The notes beneath the pieces are model-generated. The model did no database searches. It was given only the letters and a program-made list of their open reading frames with translations, and had not been told where the DNA came from. The position numbers were made by a program, and so were the translations under genes. From Streptomyces spirodelae (lineage in GTDB: Bacteria > Actinomycetota > Actinomycetes > Streptomycetales > Streptomycetaceae), in NCBI RefSeq assembly GCF_017676385.1, contig NZ_JAFFZN010000015.1:62001-126000 (forward strand): DNA of 64,000 bases. The letters run 5' to 3'. Numbering within the stretch: position 1 is the stretch's first letter; every line of letters begins with the position of its first letter. Shown piece after piece: positions 1 to 8,800 of the stretch.

Positions 1-481
1 GGCCGGCGCCCACCTTGCCCGCGTGGACGGAGCCGAACTCCCCCTCGGGCTTGAGGGCGTCGAAGATCGGCTGCACCTTCGCCACGTCCTCGGCCGAGCC
101 GCCGTACATCAGCGCGTAGCCGTTCTCCAGGCCCCACACGCCACCGGAGACACCGCAATCGACGAAGCCGATGCCCTTGGCCCTCAGCTCCTCGGCGTGC
201 TTCTCGTCGTCGGTCCAGCGCGAGTTGCCGCCGTCCACGACCAGGTCGCCGGGGGAGAGCAGGTCACCGAGCTCGTCGATGGTCGACTGGGTGGCCGCAC
301 CGGCCGGCACCATCGCCCACACCACGCGCGGCGCGCTGAGCGAGTCGATCAGCTCCTTGAGGCTGCCGACGTCCGCGACGTCCGGATTCCGGTCATAGCC
401 GATGACCGTGTGGCCCCCGCGGCGGATGCGCTCACGCATGTTCCCGCCCATCTTCCCGAGACCAACCAGACCGAGCTCCAT
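1..481 (-). CDS. gnd: 6-phosphogluconate dehydrogenase, decarboxylating (partial, 3' end outside the window)
   Basis: The N-terminal 160 residues of 6-phosphogluconate dehydrogenase, which oxidatively decarboxylates 6-phosphogluconate to ribulose 5-phosphate in the pentose phosphate pathway. The protein opens MELGLVGLGKMGGNM, with the GxGxxG nucleotide-binding loop at residues 7-12. The family signature VDGGNSRWTDD and the substrate-loop segment CGVSGGVWGLENGYALM follow. The form resembles the shorter NAD-type enzymes common in actinobacteria. It is the next gene after dnaN on the same strand, 75 bp downstream of its stop, as in other streptomycetes, where recF and gyrB usually follow. The gene runs off the left edge, so length and C-terminus cannot be judged. 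Confidence 0.93.
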   Translation of the reverse strand, partial: MELGLVGLGKMGGNMRERIRRGGHTVIGYDRNPDVADVGSLKELIDSLSAPRVVWAMVPAGAATQSTIDELGDLLSPGDLVVDGGNSRWTDDEKHAEELRAKGIGFVDCGVSGGVWGLENGYALMYGGSAEDVAKVQPIFDALKPEGEFGSVHAGKVGAG

Positions 482-556
482 CACTGCCCCTTAGCTGTAC
501 TTCTCGCGTTTCCGCAGTTTCGTTCGCATTCGACCCTACGCCCAGCCGAATACCCC

Positions 557-1687
557 TCAGCCGGAGAGCCGCACGGGCATGATCAGGTACTTGTACGCCT
601 CATCGGCCTCGGCGTCCTTGGCCGGCCGGCCGCTCAGCAGCGCGGGCTTGGTCGAGGTCGTGAACGACAGCTGCGCCACCGGCGAGTCGATGGCGCTCAG
701 CCCCTCCAGCAGGAAGCCGGGGTTGAAGGCGATCGAGATGTCGTCGCCCTCCAGCTCGGCGTCGACCCTCTCCACAGCCTGTGCATCGTCGCTGGACCCG
801 GCCTCCAGGGTGAGCACGCCTTGCTCGAAGCTGAGCCGCACCGGAGTGTTCCGCTCCGCGACCAGCGCCACACGCTTGACGGCCTCCACGAACGGCGCCG
901 TCTCGATCACCGCGACCGAGTTGAACTCCGTCGGGAACAGCGTGCGGTACTTGGGCAGGTCGCCCTCCAGCAGCCGCGTCGTCGTCCGCCGCCCTGCGCC
1001 CTCGAAACCGATCAGGCCCTCACCGGAACCGGAGCCGGACAGCGCCAGCGTCACGCTGTCGCCTCCGCTCAGCGACTTGGCGGTCTCCAGCAGCGTCTTC
1101 GCGGGCACCAGGGCAACCGCGGAGGCGTCCGGCGTCTCGGGCTTCCACAGGAACTCGCGCACCGCGAAGCGGTACCGGTCGGTGGAGGCCAGCGTGACGG
1201 TGTCGCCCTCGATCTCGATACGCACACCGGTCAGCACCGGCAGCGTGTCGTCCCGCCCGGCCGCGATGGCGACCTGCTGCGCTGCGGCGGCGAAGACCTC
1301 GCCGGGGACCGTGCCGGTGGCCGACGGCATCTGAGGCAGCGCCGGGTACTCCTCCACAGGGAGTGTGTGCAGGGTGAACCGGGAGGAGCCGCAGACGACG
1401 GTCGCCCGTACCCCGTCTGTGGAGATCTCCACCGGGCGGTTGGGGAGGGCACGGCAGATGTCGGCCAGCAGCCGGCCGGAGACCAGCACCGTGCCGTCCT
1501 CCTCGACCTCCGCCTCGACCGAGACCCGCGCCGAGACCTCGTAGTCGAAGCCGGAGAGGCTCAGCGTGCCGTCGTCCGCCTTCAACAGCAGGCCCGCGAG
1601 CACGGGCACCGGCGGGCGGGCGGGGAGGCTCTTGGCCGTCCAGGCCACCGCCTCCGCGAGCACATCGCGTTCAACCCGGATCTTCAC
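557..1687 (-). CDS. dnaN: DNA polymerase III beta subunit (sliding clamp)
   Basis: A 376-residue sliding clamp, the ring that tethers replicative polymerase to DNA. I chose the GTG at 1687 (reads MKIRVERDVLAEAV) because it matches the usual clamp N-terminus and has a strong GGAGG nine bases upstream. An ATG at 1747 would add 20 atypical residues. Three clamp domains are recognisable: the N-terminal part with ARPPVPVLAGLLL, the middle part with AAGRDDTLPVLTGVRIE, and the C-terminus ending YKYLIMPVRLSG, the conserved Met-Pro-x-Arg tail. It lies downstream of oriC and dnaA in the same direction, the conserved actinobacterial order. Confidence 0.97.
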   Translation of the reverse strand: MKIRVERDVLAEAVAWTAKSLPARPPVPVLAGLLLKADDGTLSLSGFDYEVSARVSVEAEVEEDGTVLVSGRLLADICRALPNRPVEISTDGVRATVVCGSSRFTLHTLPVEEYPALPQMPSATGTVPGEVFAAAAQQVAIAAGRDDTLPVLTGVRIEIEGDTVTLASTDRYRFAVREFLWKPETPDASAVALVPAKTLLETAKSLSGGDSVTLALSGSGSGEGLIGFEGAGRRTTTRLLEGDLPKYRTLFPTEFNSVAVIETAPFVEAVKRVALVAERNTPVRLSFEQGVLTLEAGSSDDAQAVERVDAELEGDDISIAFNPGFLLEGLSAIDSPVAQLSFTTSTKPALLSGRPAKDAEADEAYKYLIMPVRLSG

Positions 1688-2664
1688 GTTCAGCCGCCTC
1701 CTGCTGCTGCCTCTGCTCGTGCTTTGCCGGGCACCAGTCTGACGCACGGGACTGACAGCAGGTGCGGGCGCGGGTCAAGTCGACGCGATCCGGGTCGAGG
1801 CCCGCGGAGCCGAGTTGTGCACAGCCCCCACTTCGAAGCGAATCCCGGGCTCTCTCTGTGTGGTCGTAGTAGTAGGGCTTGTGGAAACGGTGGAAAAGCG
1901 TGTTTCCGCAGCTCAGACCCGGAATTTTGTCCACCGCGCCTGTGGGTGGACCGGTGGAGGAAGGGGGGTTCTCTGTGGACGCGGAAAAGTTCTGCACACC
2001 CCGCCCACAGGCAGGAGCGGTTTGCCCACAGCTACGCCCACAGTTTTCCCCGCCTTTCCCACAGCCCAAACCTGCCCCTCGATGTGACGGCTTTCACTCG
2101 GACCGGTGAGCGGGCGCGTTGAGTTGCCGAACAGTGGACAGGACTGTGGAGAAGTAGCCGATCACTGGGGAAAAGAGCCCCCATCCTGTGGGCGGCCGGT
2201 GGACAAGTCACAGCCCGGGTCGGAGCCCCCTCGACCCTCCACATCCTGTGGACGCCGGGCGCCCACAAGTACACAGCCGAGTGACCTCGGCAAACCACCA
2301 TCCGGGCGGCTCAGTTGTGGACGCCCTTGGGACAACGGAGAAGGTCCCCAGGGTGTGGAAGCGGTAAACGGCCCACTGCTGTGGACCAAGGGCCTGACGA
2401 GCCCCGTAATCGAACAACGGCGCCCGCCCCATCAGGGGCGCGGGGCTGGGCTCATGTGCGGCTCCGCCGCGTGGGCGCGAGCAACCACGACCACCGGCAG
2501 CCTGGAACACACGGCAACGGGGCACCCCTGCTCAGCACCAGGCGTGAGAGGAGCCCGGCGAGGAGGGGCGAGGCGAGGAGGGGCGAGGCGAGGAGGGGCG
2601 AGGCGAGGAGGGGCGAGGCGAGGAGGGGCGAGGCGAGGAGGGGCGAGGCGAGGAAGGGGAGGCG
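1688..2664. other. oriC: Chromosomal replication origin oriC (dnaN-dnaA intergenic region)
   Basis: A non-coding stretch of about 980 bp between dnaN and dnaA holding many matches to the actinobacterial DnaA box TTGTCCACA on both strands. Examples within one mismatch are TTGTGCACA near 1815, TTGTCCACC near 1925, TTGCCCACA near 2020, TTTCCCACA near 2054, the complement of TTCTCCACA near 2143, TTGTCCACC (complement) near 2203 and TGGTCCACA (complement) near 2380. I count roughly fifteen or more related 9-mers in both orientations, spaced by a few helical turns, as described for Streptomyces origins. No ORF here has convincing coding character. The last 100 bp are a tandem repeat, listed separately. 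Confidence 0.92.
2559..2657. repeat. 15-bp tandem repeat between oriC and the dnaA 3' end
   Basis: Six perfect copies of the 15-mer CGAGGAGGGGCGAGG plus one degenerate partial copy, ending 7 bp before the dnaA stop codon. The array is extremely purine-skewed on the plus strand. It lies immediately dnaA-proximal to the DnaA-box cluster. Confidence 0.95.
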
Positions 2665-4851
2665 TCAGCCGTTCTTGATGCGGTTGGTCAGCTCGGTGAC
2701 CTGGTTGTAGATGGAGCGCCGCTCAGCCATCAGCGCCCGGATCTTCCGGTCCGCGTGCATCACCGTCGTATGGTCACGCCCGCCGAACTGGCCGCCGATC
2801 TTCGGCAGCGAGAGGTCGGTCAGCTCGCGGCACAGATACATGGCGATCTGCCGTGCCGTGACCAGGACGCGGCTGCGCGAGGACCCGCACAGGTCGTCCA
2901 CCGTCAGCCCGAAGTAGTCGGCCGTCGCGGCCATGATCGCGGGCGCGGTGATCTCCGGCGTCGCGTCCTCCCCGCCGGGGATCAGATCCTTCAGCACGAT
3001 CTCGGTCAGTCCGAGGTCGACCGGCTGCCGGTTGAGGCTGGCGAAGGCCGTGACCCGGATCAGGGCGCCCTCCAGCTCCCGGATGTTGCGGGAGATGCGC
3101 GAGGCGATGAACTCCAGCACCTCGGGCGGTGCGTTCAGCTGCTCCTGCACCGCCTTCTTCCGGAGGATCGCGATGCGCGTCTCCAGCTCGGGGGGCTGGA
3201 CGTCGGTGATCAGGCCCCACTCGAAGCGGTTGCGCAGCCGGTCCTCCAGCGTCTCCAGCGCCTTGGGCGGCCGGTCGCTGGAGAGGACGATCTGCTTGTT
3301 GGCGTTGTGCAGGGTGTTGAAGGTGTGGAAGAACTCCTCCTGGGTCGACTCCTTGTCCGCCAGGAACTGGACGTCGTCGACGAGCAGGATGTCCATGTCG
3401 CGGTAGCGCTTGCGGAACGCGTCCGCCTTGCCGTCCCGGATGGAGTTGATGAACTCGTTGGTGAACTCCTCCGAGCTGACGTAGCGCACCCGGGTGCCCG
3501 GGTAGAGGCTGCGCGCGTAGTGGCCGATCGCGTGCAGCAGATGCGTCTTGCCGAGACCGGACTCGCCGTAGATGAACAGCGGGTTGTACGCCTTGGCCGG
3601 CGCCTCGGCCACGGCGACAGCCGCCGCGTGTGCGAACCGGTTCGAGGCACCGATCACGAAGGTGTCGAAGAGGTACTTCGGGTTCAGCCGCGCGGTCGGC
3701 TCCCCCGGACCCGTGGCCGGCGCGGGCTGCGCGGCCAGCGGCCCCGGCGCTCCGCTGGGTGCGGGCAGCTGTGCGGGGCTGTCGTAGTGGGGGGCGGGAG
3801 GGCGGCCCTGTTGCGGAACCTGCGGACGGGGGCGCTGCTGGTGCTGGAGCTGGTGCTGCTGTGGCGCCTGCTGATGCTGCTGCGGCTCGTACGCCTCGAA
3901 CGACTGCTGGTCATAACTCTGACCACCCTGACCGCCCTGACCACCTTGACCGTGCGGGCCGACCTGGTAGCCCTGGCCGCCGTCGTAGCTCTGACCACGC
4001 TCGTAGCTCTGGCCACCGGCGCGCTCGTAGCTCTGTGCGCTGTCGTAGCCCTGGGCGCCCTCGTAGCTCTGGGCGCCTTCGTAGCCCTGGCCCGCGTCGT
4101 AGCCGCTGCTTTGCTGGTCGTAACCCTGGTGCTCGTAGGACTGGTGCTGCTCGTACGGCTGCTGCTGGCGGTCGTAGGACTGGCGGGGCTGGTGCTGCTG
4201 CGGGGGGTAGGGCTCGCGCGGCTGCTGCCAGGTCGGGGGGTGGGGGTGCTGCGCGTAGTCCGTCGGGTACGCGGAGCGAGCGCCGGGGACCTCACGGCTC
4301 TCGTACTGGTCGAACCGCTCCTGCTGGTCGAACCGCTCCTGCTCGTGCCGGTCGCCGCCGTGCCGGTCGCCGCCGTGCCGGTCGCCGCCGTGCCGGTCGC
4401 CGCCGTACCTGTCCTGCTCGTACCGCTCCTCGCCGTAGCGGTCCTGGGTGCCGTGCTGCTGCGGGGGCTGGGAGCCGGGGTGCGGAGGCTGGGGCGGCTG
4501 TTGCGGCTGGGACGGCTGCTGCTGTTCGGGGGCAGGGGTGGGGGACGGGATCGCCGGCGCGGGCGGGGCCGCCGCCTCGGGTGCCGGGCCCGTCACGGTG
4601 ATCGCCAGTCGGATGGGCTGCTGGCACTCGCGGCTGAGGGCCTCGGTGATCAGCGGCGAGAGGCGGCCTTCCAGTACCCCTTTCGCGTACTCGTTCGGCA
4701 CGCCGAGCAGGGCTGTGCCGGAGACGAGGACGAGAGGCTGGCAGTCCCGCAGCCAGCGCTGGTCCTTCGCCTCGACACCCTGGCCCTCGCGCAGCAGCTG
4801 GTCGAGCACCCGTGGCCACACTGCGGCAAGATCGGCAGGTAGGTCAGCCAC
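2665..4851 (-). CDS. dnaA: Chromosomal replication initiator protein DnaA
   Basis: AAA+ ATPase that binds DnaA boxes in oriC and opens the origin. Start taken at GTG 4851 (MADLPADLAAVWPRVLDQLL), the family N-terminus, giving 728 residues. Domain I is residues 1 to about 90. Domain II is about 280 residues of low-complexity linker (roughly 90-375) rich in Gln, Tyr, Gly, Asp and His, with repeated RHGGD and YEGAQ units. The AAA+ domain has Walker A GESGLGKTHLL near 428-438 and Walker B LLVDDVQFLADKE near 489. The DNA-binding helix-turn-helix signature GGRDHTTVMHADRK is near 690. The linker is longer than the already long Streptomyces average. A perfect DnaA box upstream suggests autoregulation. 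Confidence 0.97.
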   Translation of the reverse strand: MADLPADLAAVWPRVLDQLLREGQGVEAKDQRWLRDCQPLVLVSGTALLGVPNEYAKGVLEGRLSPLITEALSRECQQPIRLAITVTGPAPEAAAPPAPAIPSPTPAPEQQQPSQPQQPPQPPHPGSQPPQQHGTQDRYGEERYEQDRYGGDRHGGDRHGGDRHGGDRHEQERFDQQERFDQYESREVPGARSAYPTDYAQHPHPPTWQQPREPYPPQQHQPRQSYDRQQQPYEQHQSYEHQGYDQQSSGYDAGQGYEGAQSYEGAQGYDSAQSYERAGGQSYERGQSYDGGQGYQVGPHGQGGQGGQGGQSYDQQSFEAYEPQQHQQAPQQHQLQHQQRPRPQVPQQGRPPAPHYDSPAQLPAPSGAPGPLAAQPAPATGPGEPTARLNPKYLFDTFVIGASNRFAHAAAVAVAEAPAKAYNPLFIYGESGLGKTHLLHAIGHYARSLYPGTRVRYVSSEEFTNEFINSIRDGKADAFRKRYRDMDILLVDDVQFLADKESTQEEFFHTFNTLHNANKQIVLSSDRPPKALETLEDRLRNRFEWGLITDVQPPELETRIAILRKKAVQEQLNAPPEVLEFIASRISRNIRELEGALIRVTAFASLNRQPVDLGLTEIVLKDLIPGGEDATPEITAPAIMAATADYFGLTVDDLCGSSRSRVLVTARQIAMYLCRELTDLSLPKIGGQFGGRDHTTVMHADRKIRALMAERRSIYNQVTELTNRIKNG

Positions 4852-5306
4852 GGGGCACGCTCTCTCACTCGCTGGGTGACGGGTCACTCGCTGGGTGACG
4901 GTCGTCCGGTGATCGACCGGGTCCCACGAATGCATGGTTCTCGGGACGGTCGGGAAGGAAAGGAAGTTCGGCCACGGTAGTCACGCGAAGCTGCCCCGTT
5001 CAAGTCGTTGTCCACAGGCTGTGCACGAGTGCAGTAGCCGGACGGTGACAGGGTGGCGGCGGGGTGCCCTGTCAGCGCTGGTTTGACCGGATGGCGTAGG
5101 CCCGCGTACCGTAACCAGGTCGAGTGTCGACGGCTGCTGCCGCCTGCCTCCGATGGGCAAGATCAACGGGTCCAACCCGGTCGATCATGAAGCGGTGCAC
5201 ACTCGGGCGTTGCGAGCTACTCGTGGGCGCACGGTGACAGCCGGTCGACTCCCCACACCCAGTCCTGCGGTGACCGTGGGACACGAAGCATCTCTGGAGC
5301 CCCCGA
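4852..5306. promoter_or_regulatory. dnaA-rpmH divergent promoter region with a perfect DnaA box
   Basis: About 455 bp separate the divergent dnaA and rpmH genes. TTGTCCACA at 5008-5016 is a perfect actinobacterial DnaA box, closely followed by the related CTGTGCACG. They lie about 160 bp upstream of the dnaA start, consistent with DnaA autoregulation known in streptomycetes. The rest has no ORF with coding character. I did not assign exact -35/-10 elements. Confidence 0.7.
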
Positions 5307-5444
5307 GTGAGCAAGCGCACCTTCCAGCCGAACAACCGCCGCCGCGCGAAGACCCACGGCTTCCGGCTGCGCATGCGGACCCGCGCCGGCCGCGCGATCA
5401 TCGCGAACCGTCGCAGCAAGGGTCGCGCCCGCCTGTCGGCCTGA
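5307..5444 (+). CDS. rpmH: 50S ribosomal protein L34
   Basis: A 45-residue, strongly basic protein opening MSKRTFQPNNRRRAKTHGF with the C-terminal core RAGRAIIANRRSKGRARLSA, the hallmark of bacterial L34. It starts with GTG, with GGAG seven bases upstream. It is the first gene of the rightward rpmH-rnpA-yidD-yidC cluster found next to dnaA in most bacteria and is part of the large ribosomal subunit. Confidence 0.97.
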   Translation: MSKRTFQPNNRRRAKTHGFRLRMRTRAGRAIIANRRSKGRARLSA

Positions 5445-5468
5445 GCAGCCTGACCACAGGTCCATGAC

Positions 5469-5897
5469 GTGCTGCCTACCGAGAACCGGCTGAGGCGGCG
5501 CGAGGACTTCGCGGCCGCGGTACGCCGAGGACGCAGGGCCGGGCGCCCGCTCCTCGTCGTCCATCTACGCAGTCGAACGGACCCGCACGCGTCGGGGGGA
5601 GAGGTTCCCCCGGTGCGTGCGGGTTTCGTCGTGAGCAAGGCCGTCGGCAACGCGGTGGTCCGTAACCGTGTGAAGCGGCGCCTGCGGCATCTGCTACGGG
5701 ACCGCCTGTCCCAGCTGCCCCCCGGTAGCCTGGTGGTCGTACGGGCGCAACCCGGCGCGGCTGAGGCGGACCACGTGGAACTGGCCCGAGACCTGGATGC
5801 CGCGCTGCGGAAGCTGCTCAAAGGGTCCCCTAGCTCTGCCGCCTCGGGGGACAGCCCCCGGAATCCCGGCCGCGAACCGGGAGGGAGAGCTCAGTGA
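5469..5897 (+). CDS. rnpA: Ribonuclease P protein component
   Basis: The 142-residue protein cofactor of RNase P, which helps the catalytic RNA bind pre-tRNA leaders. The N-terminus reads MLPTENRLRRREDFAAAVRRG. The RNR signature NAVVRNRVKRRLRHL lies in the middle, and SLVVVRAQPGAA is the last core strand. The final 25 residues are a Gly/Pro/Ser-rich extension beyond the usual core. The start is GTG, 24 bp after rpmH. The stop overlaps the yidD start by four bases, implying translational coupling. Confidence 0.96.
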   Translation: MLPTENRLRRREDFAAAVRRGRRAGRPLLVVHLRSRTDPHASGGEVPPVRAGFVVSKAVGNAVVRNRVKRRLRHLLRDRLSQLPPGSLVVVRAQPGAAEADHVELARDLDAALRKLLKGSPSSAASGDSPRNPGREPGGRAQ

Positions 5898-6184
5898 AGT
5901 ACCCGCTGCTGTGGTTGATCAAGCTGTACCAGTGGACCGTCAGTCCGATGCTCGGTCCGGTGTGCCGGTACTACCCGTCGTGCTCGCACTACGGCTACAC
6001 GGCCATCGACCGCCATGGCGCCGTGAAGGGAACGGCGCTGACGGCCTGGCGCATTCTGCGCTGCAATCCGTGGTCGCCCGGTGGCGTCGACCATGTCCCC
6101 GCCCGGAAGCACCCGGTATGGCACCAGCGGATCCGCTCCCGCTGGCAGCAGCACCGGACCCAGTCCAACGCCCAAGGAGCCTGA
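5894..6184 (+). CDS. yidD: Membrane protein insertion efficiency factor YidD
   Basis: A 96-residue YidD family member. The conserved core YQWTVSPMLGPVCRYYPSCSHYGYTAIDRHG includes the signature Cys-Arg-Tyr-Tyr-Pro-Ser-Cys, and ILRCNPWSPGGVDHVP follows. The protein is a peripheral membrane factor acting with YidC. GTG start overlapping the rnpA stop by four bases; yidC follows after 3 bp. Confidence 0.95.
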   Translation: MKYPLLWLIKLYQWTVSPMLGPVCRYYPSCSHYGYTAIDRHGAVKGTALTAWRILRCNPWSPGGVDHVPARKHPVWHQRIRSRWQQHRTQSNAQGA

Positions 6185-6187
6185 TAC

Positions 6188-7327
6188 GTGGACACGATCC
6201 TGAGTCCTCTCTATACCGCTGTCTCCTGGATCATTGTCCAGTTCCATTCGCTGTTCAGCCTGGTCTTCGACGAGAACAGCGGTTGGGCCTGGGGTCTGTC
6301 CATCTTCTGCCTGGTGGTGCTGATCCGGATCTGCCTGATCCCGCTCTTCGTGAAGCAGATCAAGTCGACCCGGAACATGCAGGCGCTCCAGCCGAAGATG
6401 AAGGCGATCCAGGAGCGCTACAAGAGCGACAAGCAGCGCCAGAGCGAAGAGATGATGAAGCTCTACAAGGAGACGGGCACCAACCCGCTCTCCAGCTGCC
6501 TGCCGATCCTGGCGCAGTCGCCGTTCTTCATCGCCCTCTTCCAGGTGCTCAACCACATCGCGGGCAACAAGCCGGTGGGTGTGCTCACCGCGGACCAGGT
6601 CGACAGCGCGCGTAACGCCACCATCTTCGGTGCGCCGATCGCTGCGAAGTTCATGGACAGCGCCTCCAAGCTGCAGGAGCTGGGCGCGTCGCTGACCGAC
6701 GTCCGCGTCGTCACGGTCATCATGATCGTCCTGATGTCGGCGTCGCAGTTCTACACGCAGCGTCAGCTGATGACCAAGAACGTCGACCTGACGGTGAAGA
6801 CGCCGTTCATGCAGCAGCAGAAGATGCTGATGTACGTCTTCCCCATCATGTTCGCCGTCTTCGGTATCAACTTCCCCGTCGGTGTCCTCGTCTACTGGCT
6901 GACCACCAACGTGTGGACGATGGGCCAGCAGATGTATGTGATCAAGCGCAACCCGACCCCCGGCTCCCGCGCCTTCGAAGAGCGCCAGGAGAAGCTGCGC
7001 GCCAAGGGCAAGCTGAAGGAGGACCCGAAGGAGGTCGAGGCGCGTGAGGCCGCCGAGGCCGCCCGCGTCCGGCGCCAGCAGCCCAAGCGGCAGCCCAAGG
7101 CCAAGCGCCAGGCCGGTGGCGCGGCTCCCACGGGCACCAAGAAGGACGACTCCGCTTCGGCCGCCACGTCCCTGCAGAAGACCGGCCCGAAGACGAACCA
7201 GAAGCAGGGCGGCGGGTCCAAGGCGGCAGGCCAGGCCAAGTCGGGCCAGCAGCAGAAGTCGGGCCAGAAGAAGTCCGGCCAGCAGCGCAAGGGCCCGCAG
7301 CGTCCCAAGCACCCCTCCAAGAAGTGA
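6188..7327 (+). CDS. yidC: Membrane protein insertase YidC
   Basis: A 379-residue YidC/Oxa1 insertase that places proteins in the cytoplasmic membrane with or without Sec. The family core is clear: ICLIPLFVKQIKSTRNMQALQPKMK, then the substrate-groove region TNPLSSCLPILAQSPFF, further hydrophobic segments near residues 180 and 215, and the PVGVLVYWLTTNVWTMGQQ helix. The C-terminal ~120 residues are very basic (Lys, Arg, Gln), likely a ribosome-contacting tail, as in other Gram-positive Oxa1 proteins. No lipoprotein Cys or large periplasmic domain is present, typical of Gram-positives. GTG start. Confidence 0.96.
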   Translation: MDTILSPLYTAVSWIIVQFHSLFSLVFDENSGWAWGLSIFCLVVLIRICLIPLFVKQIKSTRNMQALQPKMKAIQERYKSDKQRQSEEMMKLYKETGTNPLSSCLPILAQSPFFIALFQVLNHIAGNKPVGVLTADQVDSARNATIFGAPIAAKFMDSASKLQELGASLTDVRVVTVIMIVLMSASQFYTQRQLMTKNVDLTVKTPFMQQQKMLMYVFPIMFAVFGINFPVGVLVYWLTTNVWTMGQQMYVIKRNPTPGSRAFEERQEKLRAKGKLKEDPKEVEAREAAEAARVRRQQPKRQPKAKRQAGGAAPTGTKKDDSASAATSLQKTGPKTNQKQGGGSKAAGQAKSGQQQKSGQKKSGQQRKGPQRPKHPSKK

Positions 7328-7347
7328 GCACCGAAGGAGTCCCCGCC

Positions 7348-7860
7348 GTGACGGACACGACTGCCCCAGAAGGCACCGAAGCCGACACCGACACCCTGAC
7401 CCGCCTCGAACAGGAGGGTGAGATCGCGGCCGACTACCTCGAGGGACTTCTCGATATCGCCGACCTGGACGGCGACATCGACATGGACGTCGAGGCCGAC
7501 CGTGCCGCGGTGTCGGTGATCAGCGAGGGCTCGTCCCGCGACCTGCAGAAGCTGGTCGGCCGGGACGGAGAGGTTCTGGAGGCCCTCCAGGAGCTGACCC
7601 GGCTGGCAGTGCACCGGGAGACCGGCGACCGCAGCCGGCTGATGCTGGACATCGCCGGGTTCCGGGCCCGTAAGCGGGAGGAGCTCGCGGAGCTGGGCGC
7701 GAAGGCGGCGCAGGAGGCGAAGAGCAGCGGCGAGCCGGTGAAGCTGCGCCCGATGACGCCGTTCGAGCGCAAGGTCGTGCACGACGCGGTGAAGGCCGCC
7801 GGACTGCGCAGTGAGTCCGAGGGCGAGGAGCCGCAGCGCTGCGTGGTCGTACTCCCGTGA
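7348..7860 (+). CDS. jag: Jag/KhpB-type RNA-binding protein (KH-R3H)
   Basis: A Jag (KhpB, SpoIIIJ-associated) protein with an acidic N-terminus, a KH-like domain (DRAAVSVISEGSSRDLQKLVGRDG, then LQELTRLAVHRETGDRSRLMLDIAGFR) and a C-terminal R3H domain (MTPFERKVVHDAVK, GEEPQRCVVVLP). I chose GTG 7348 because AAGGAG lies eight bases upstream. GTG 7324, overlapping the yidC stop, would add eight residues. The family binds RNA and has been linked to cell-envelope control in Firmicutes. The stop overlaps the rsmG start by four bases. Confidence 0.92.
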   Translation: MTDTTAPEGTEADTDTLTRLEQEGEIAADYLEGLLDIADLDGDIDMDVEADRAAVSVISEGSSRDLQKLVGRDGEVLEALQELTRLAVHRETGDRSRLMLDIAGFRARKREELAELGAKAAQEAKSSGEPVKLRPMTPFERKVVHDAVKAAGLRSESEGEEPQRCVVVLP

Positions 7861-8621
7861 CGCAGCAGTCGGGGGAGCCCCCGGAGCAGCAGGCGGAGCT
7901 GCCGCCCGCACCGGAGGCGGCACACAAGGCGTTCGGCGACAGCCTGCCCGCTGTCGAGCGGTACGCGGAATTGCTGGCGGACGCCGGGGTACGGCGCGGG
8001 TTGCTCGGCCCGCGCGAGGTGCCCCGGCTGTGGGAGCGGCACCTGCTCAACTGCGTGGTGCTCTCCGAGGTGGTGCCCGAGGGCGTCACGGTCTGCGATG
8101 TCGGTTCGGGCGCAGGGCTGCCGGGCATCCCGCTGGCGTTGGTCCGGCCGGATCTGGAGATCACGCTGCTGGAGCCACTGCTGCGGCGGACGACCTTCCT
8201 CCAGGAGGTCGTGGAGCTGCTGGGGCTCGATCATGTGACGGTGCTGCGCGGCCGTGCCGAGGAGATGCTGGGCACGCTGACCCCCGTCCATGTGGTCACG
8301 GCCCGCGCGGTGGCGCCGCTGGACCGGCTGGCCGGCTGGGGCGTTCCGCTGCTGCGGCCGTACGGCGAGATGGTGGCGCTCAAGGGCGACACCGCCGAGG
8401 ACGAGGTCAGGGCGGCTCGGGACGCGCTGCACAAGCTGGGCGTCGTCGAGACGACGGTGGAGCAGATCGGCCGCGGCGTGGTTGATCCGCCCTCCACGGT
8501 CGTACGGGCCCGGGTCGGAGAGAGCCCCGGTGGGGTGCGCTTTGCGGCACGTCGGGTCAAGGCTGAGAAGGCGGCGCGAGCGAACGGCCGCTCAGCGCGG
8601 GGCGGGCGCCGTAGGCGCTGA
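7857..8621 (+). CDS. rsmG: 16S rRNA (guanine-527-N7)-methyltransferase RsmG
   Basis: A 254-residue SAM-dependent methyltransferase acting on G527 of 16S rRNA. The SAM-binding motif VCDVGSGAGLPGIPLAL is near residue 78. LLEPLLRRTTFLQEVV and VVTARAVAPLDRL are the later GidB motifs, and WERHLLNC precedes the SAM site. The C-terminus carries a basic tail (RSARGGRRRR). Loss of this gene gives low-level streptomycin resistance in streptomycetes. GTG start overlapping jag. Confidence 0.96.
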   Translation: MTQQSGEPPEQQAELPPAPEAAHKAFGDSLPAVERYAELLADAGVRRGLLGPREVPRLWERHLLNCVVLSEVVPEGVTVCDVGSGAGLPGIPLALVRPDLEITLLEPLLRRTTFLQEVVELLGLDHVTVLRGRAEEMLGTLTPVHVVTARAVAPLDRLAGWGVPLLRPYGEMVALKGDTAEDEVRAARDALHKLGVVETTVEQIGRGVVDPPSTVVRARVGESPGGVRFAARRVKAEKAARANGRSARGGRRRR

Positions 8622-8800
8622 AGCGTCGGGGCGGGCGGAAGCGCCGATGCCGTCCGAAACATCGAGAGGGGTCGCCCGGTTGTGTTGACTGCCGGGCGGC
8701 CGGTCGACGCTGAACCGCTGATTCGGTTACTCCATAAAAACGCTTAAGACCCCGCGGAGCGGAGTGTCGCGGCGGACACCGTCCGATGCGTGTGCATCGT

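Noticed and set aside
23..2122. A ~700-residue rightward ORF across gnd, dnaN and the oriC edge
   Set aside because: It is antisense to gnd and dnaN, both with clear conserved motifs; high GC makes long spurious frames common.
2551..2660. CRISPR-like array
   Set aside because: The 15-bp units are contiguous with no spacers; it is a simple tandem repeat.
2755..4842. A ~695-residue ORF antisense to dnaA
   Set aside because: Leu/Val/Arg-rich mirror of the DnaA linker repeats with no family features.
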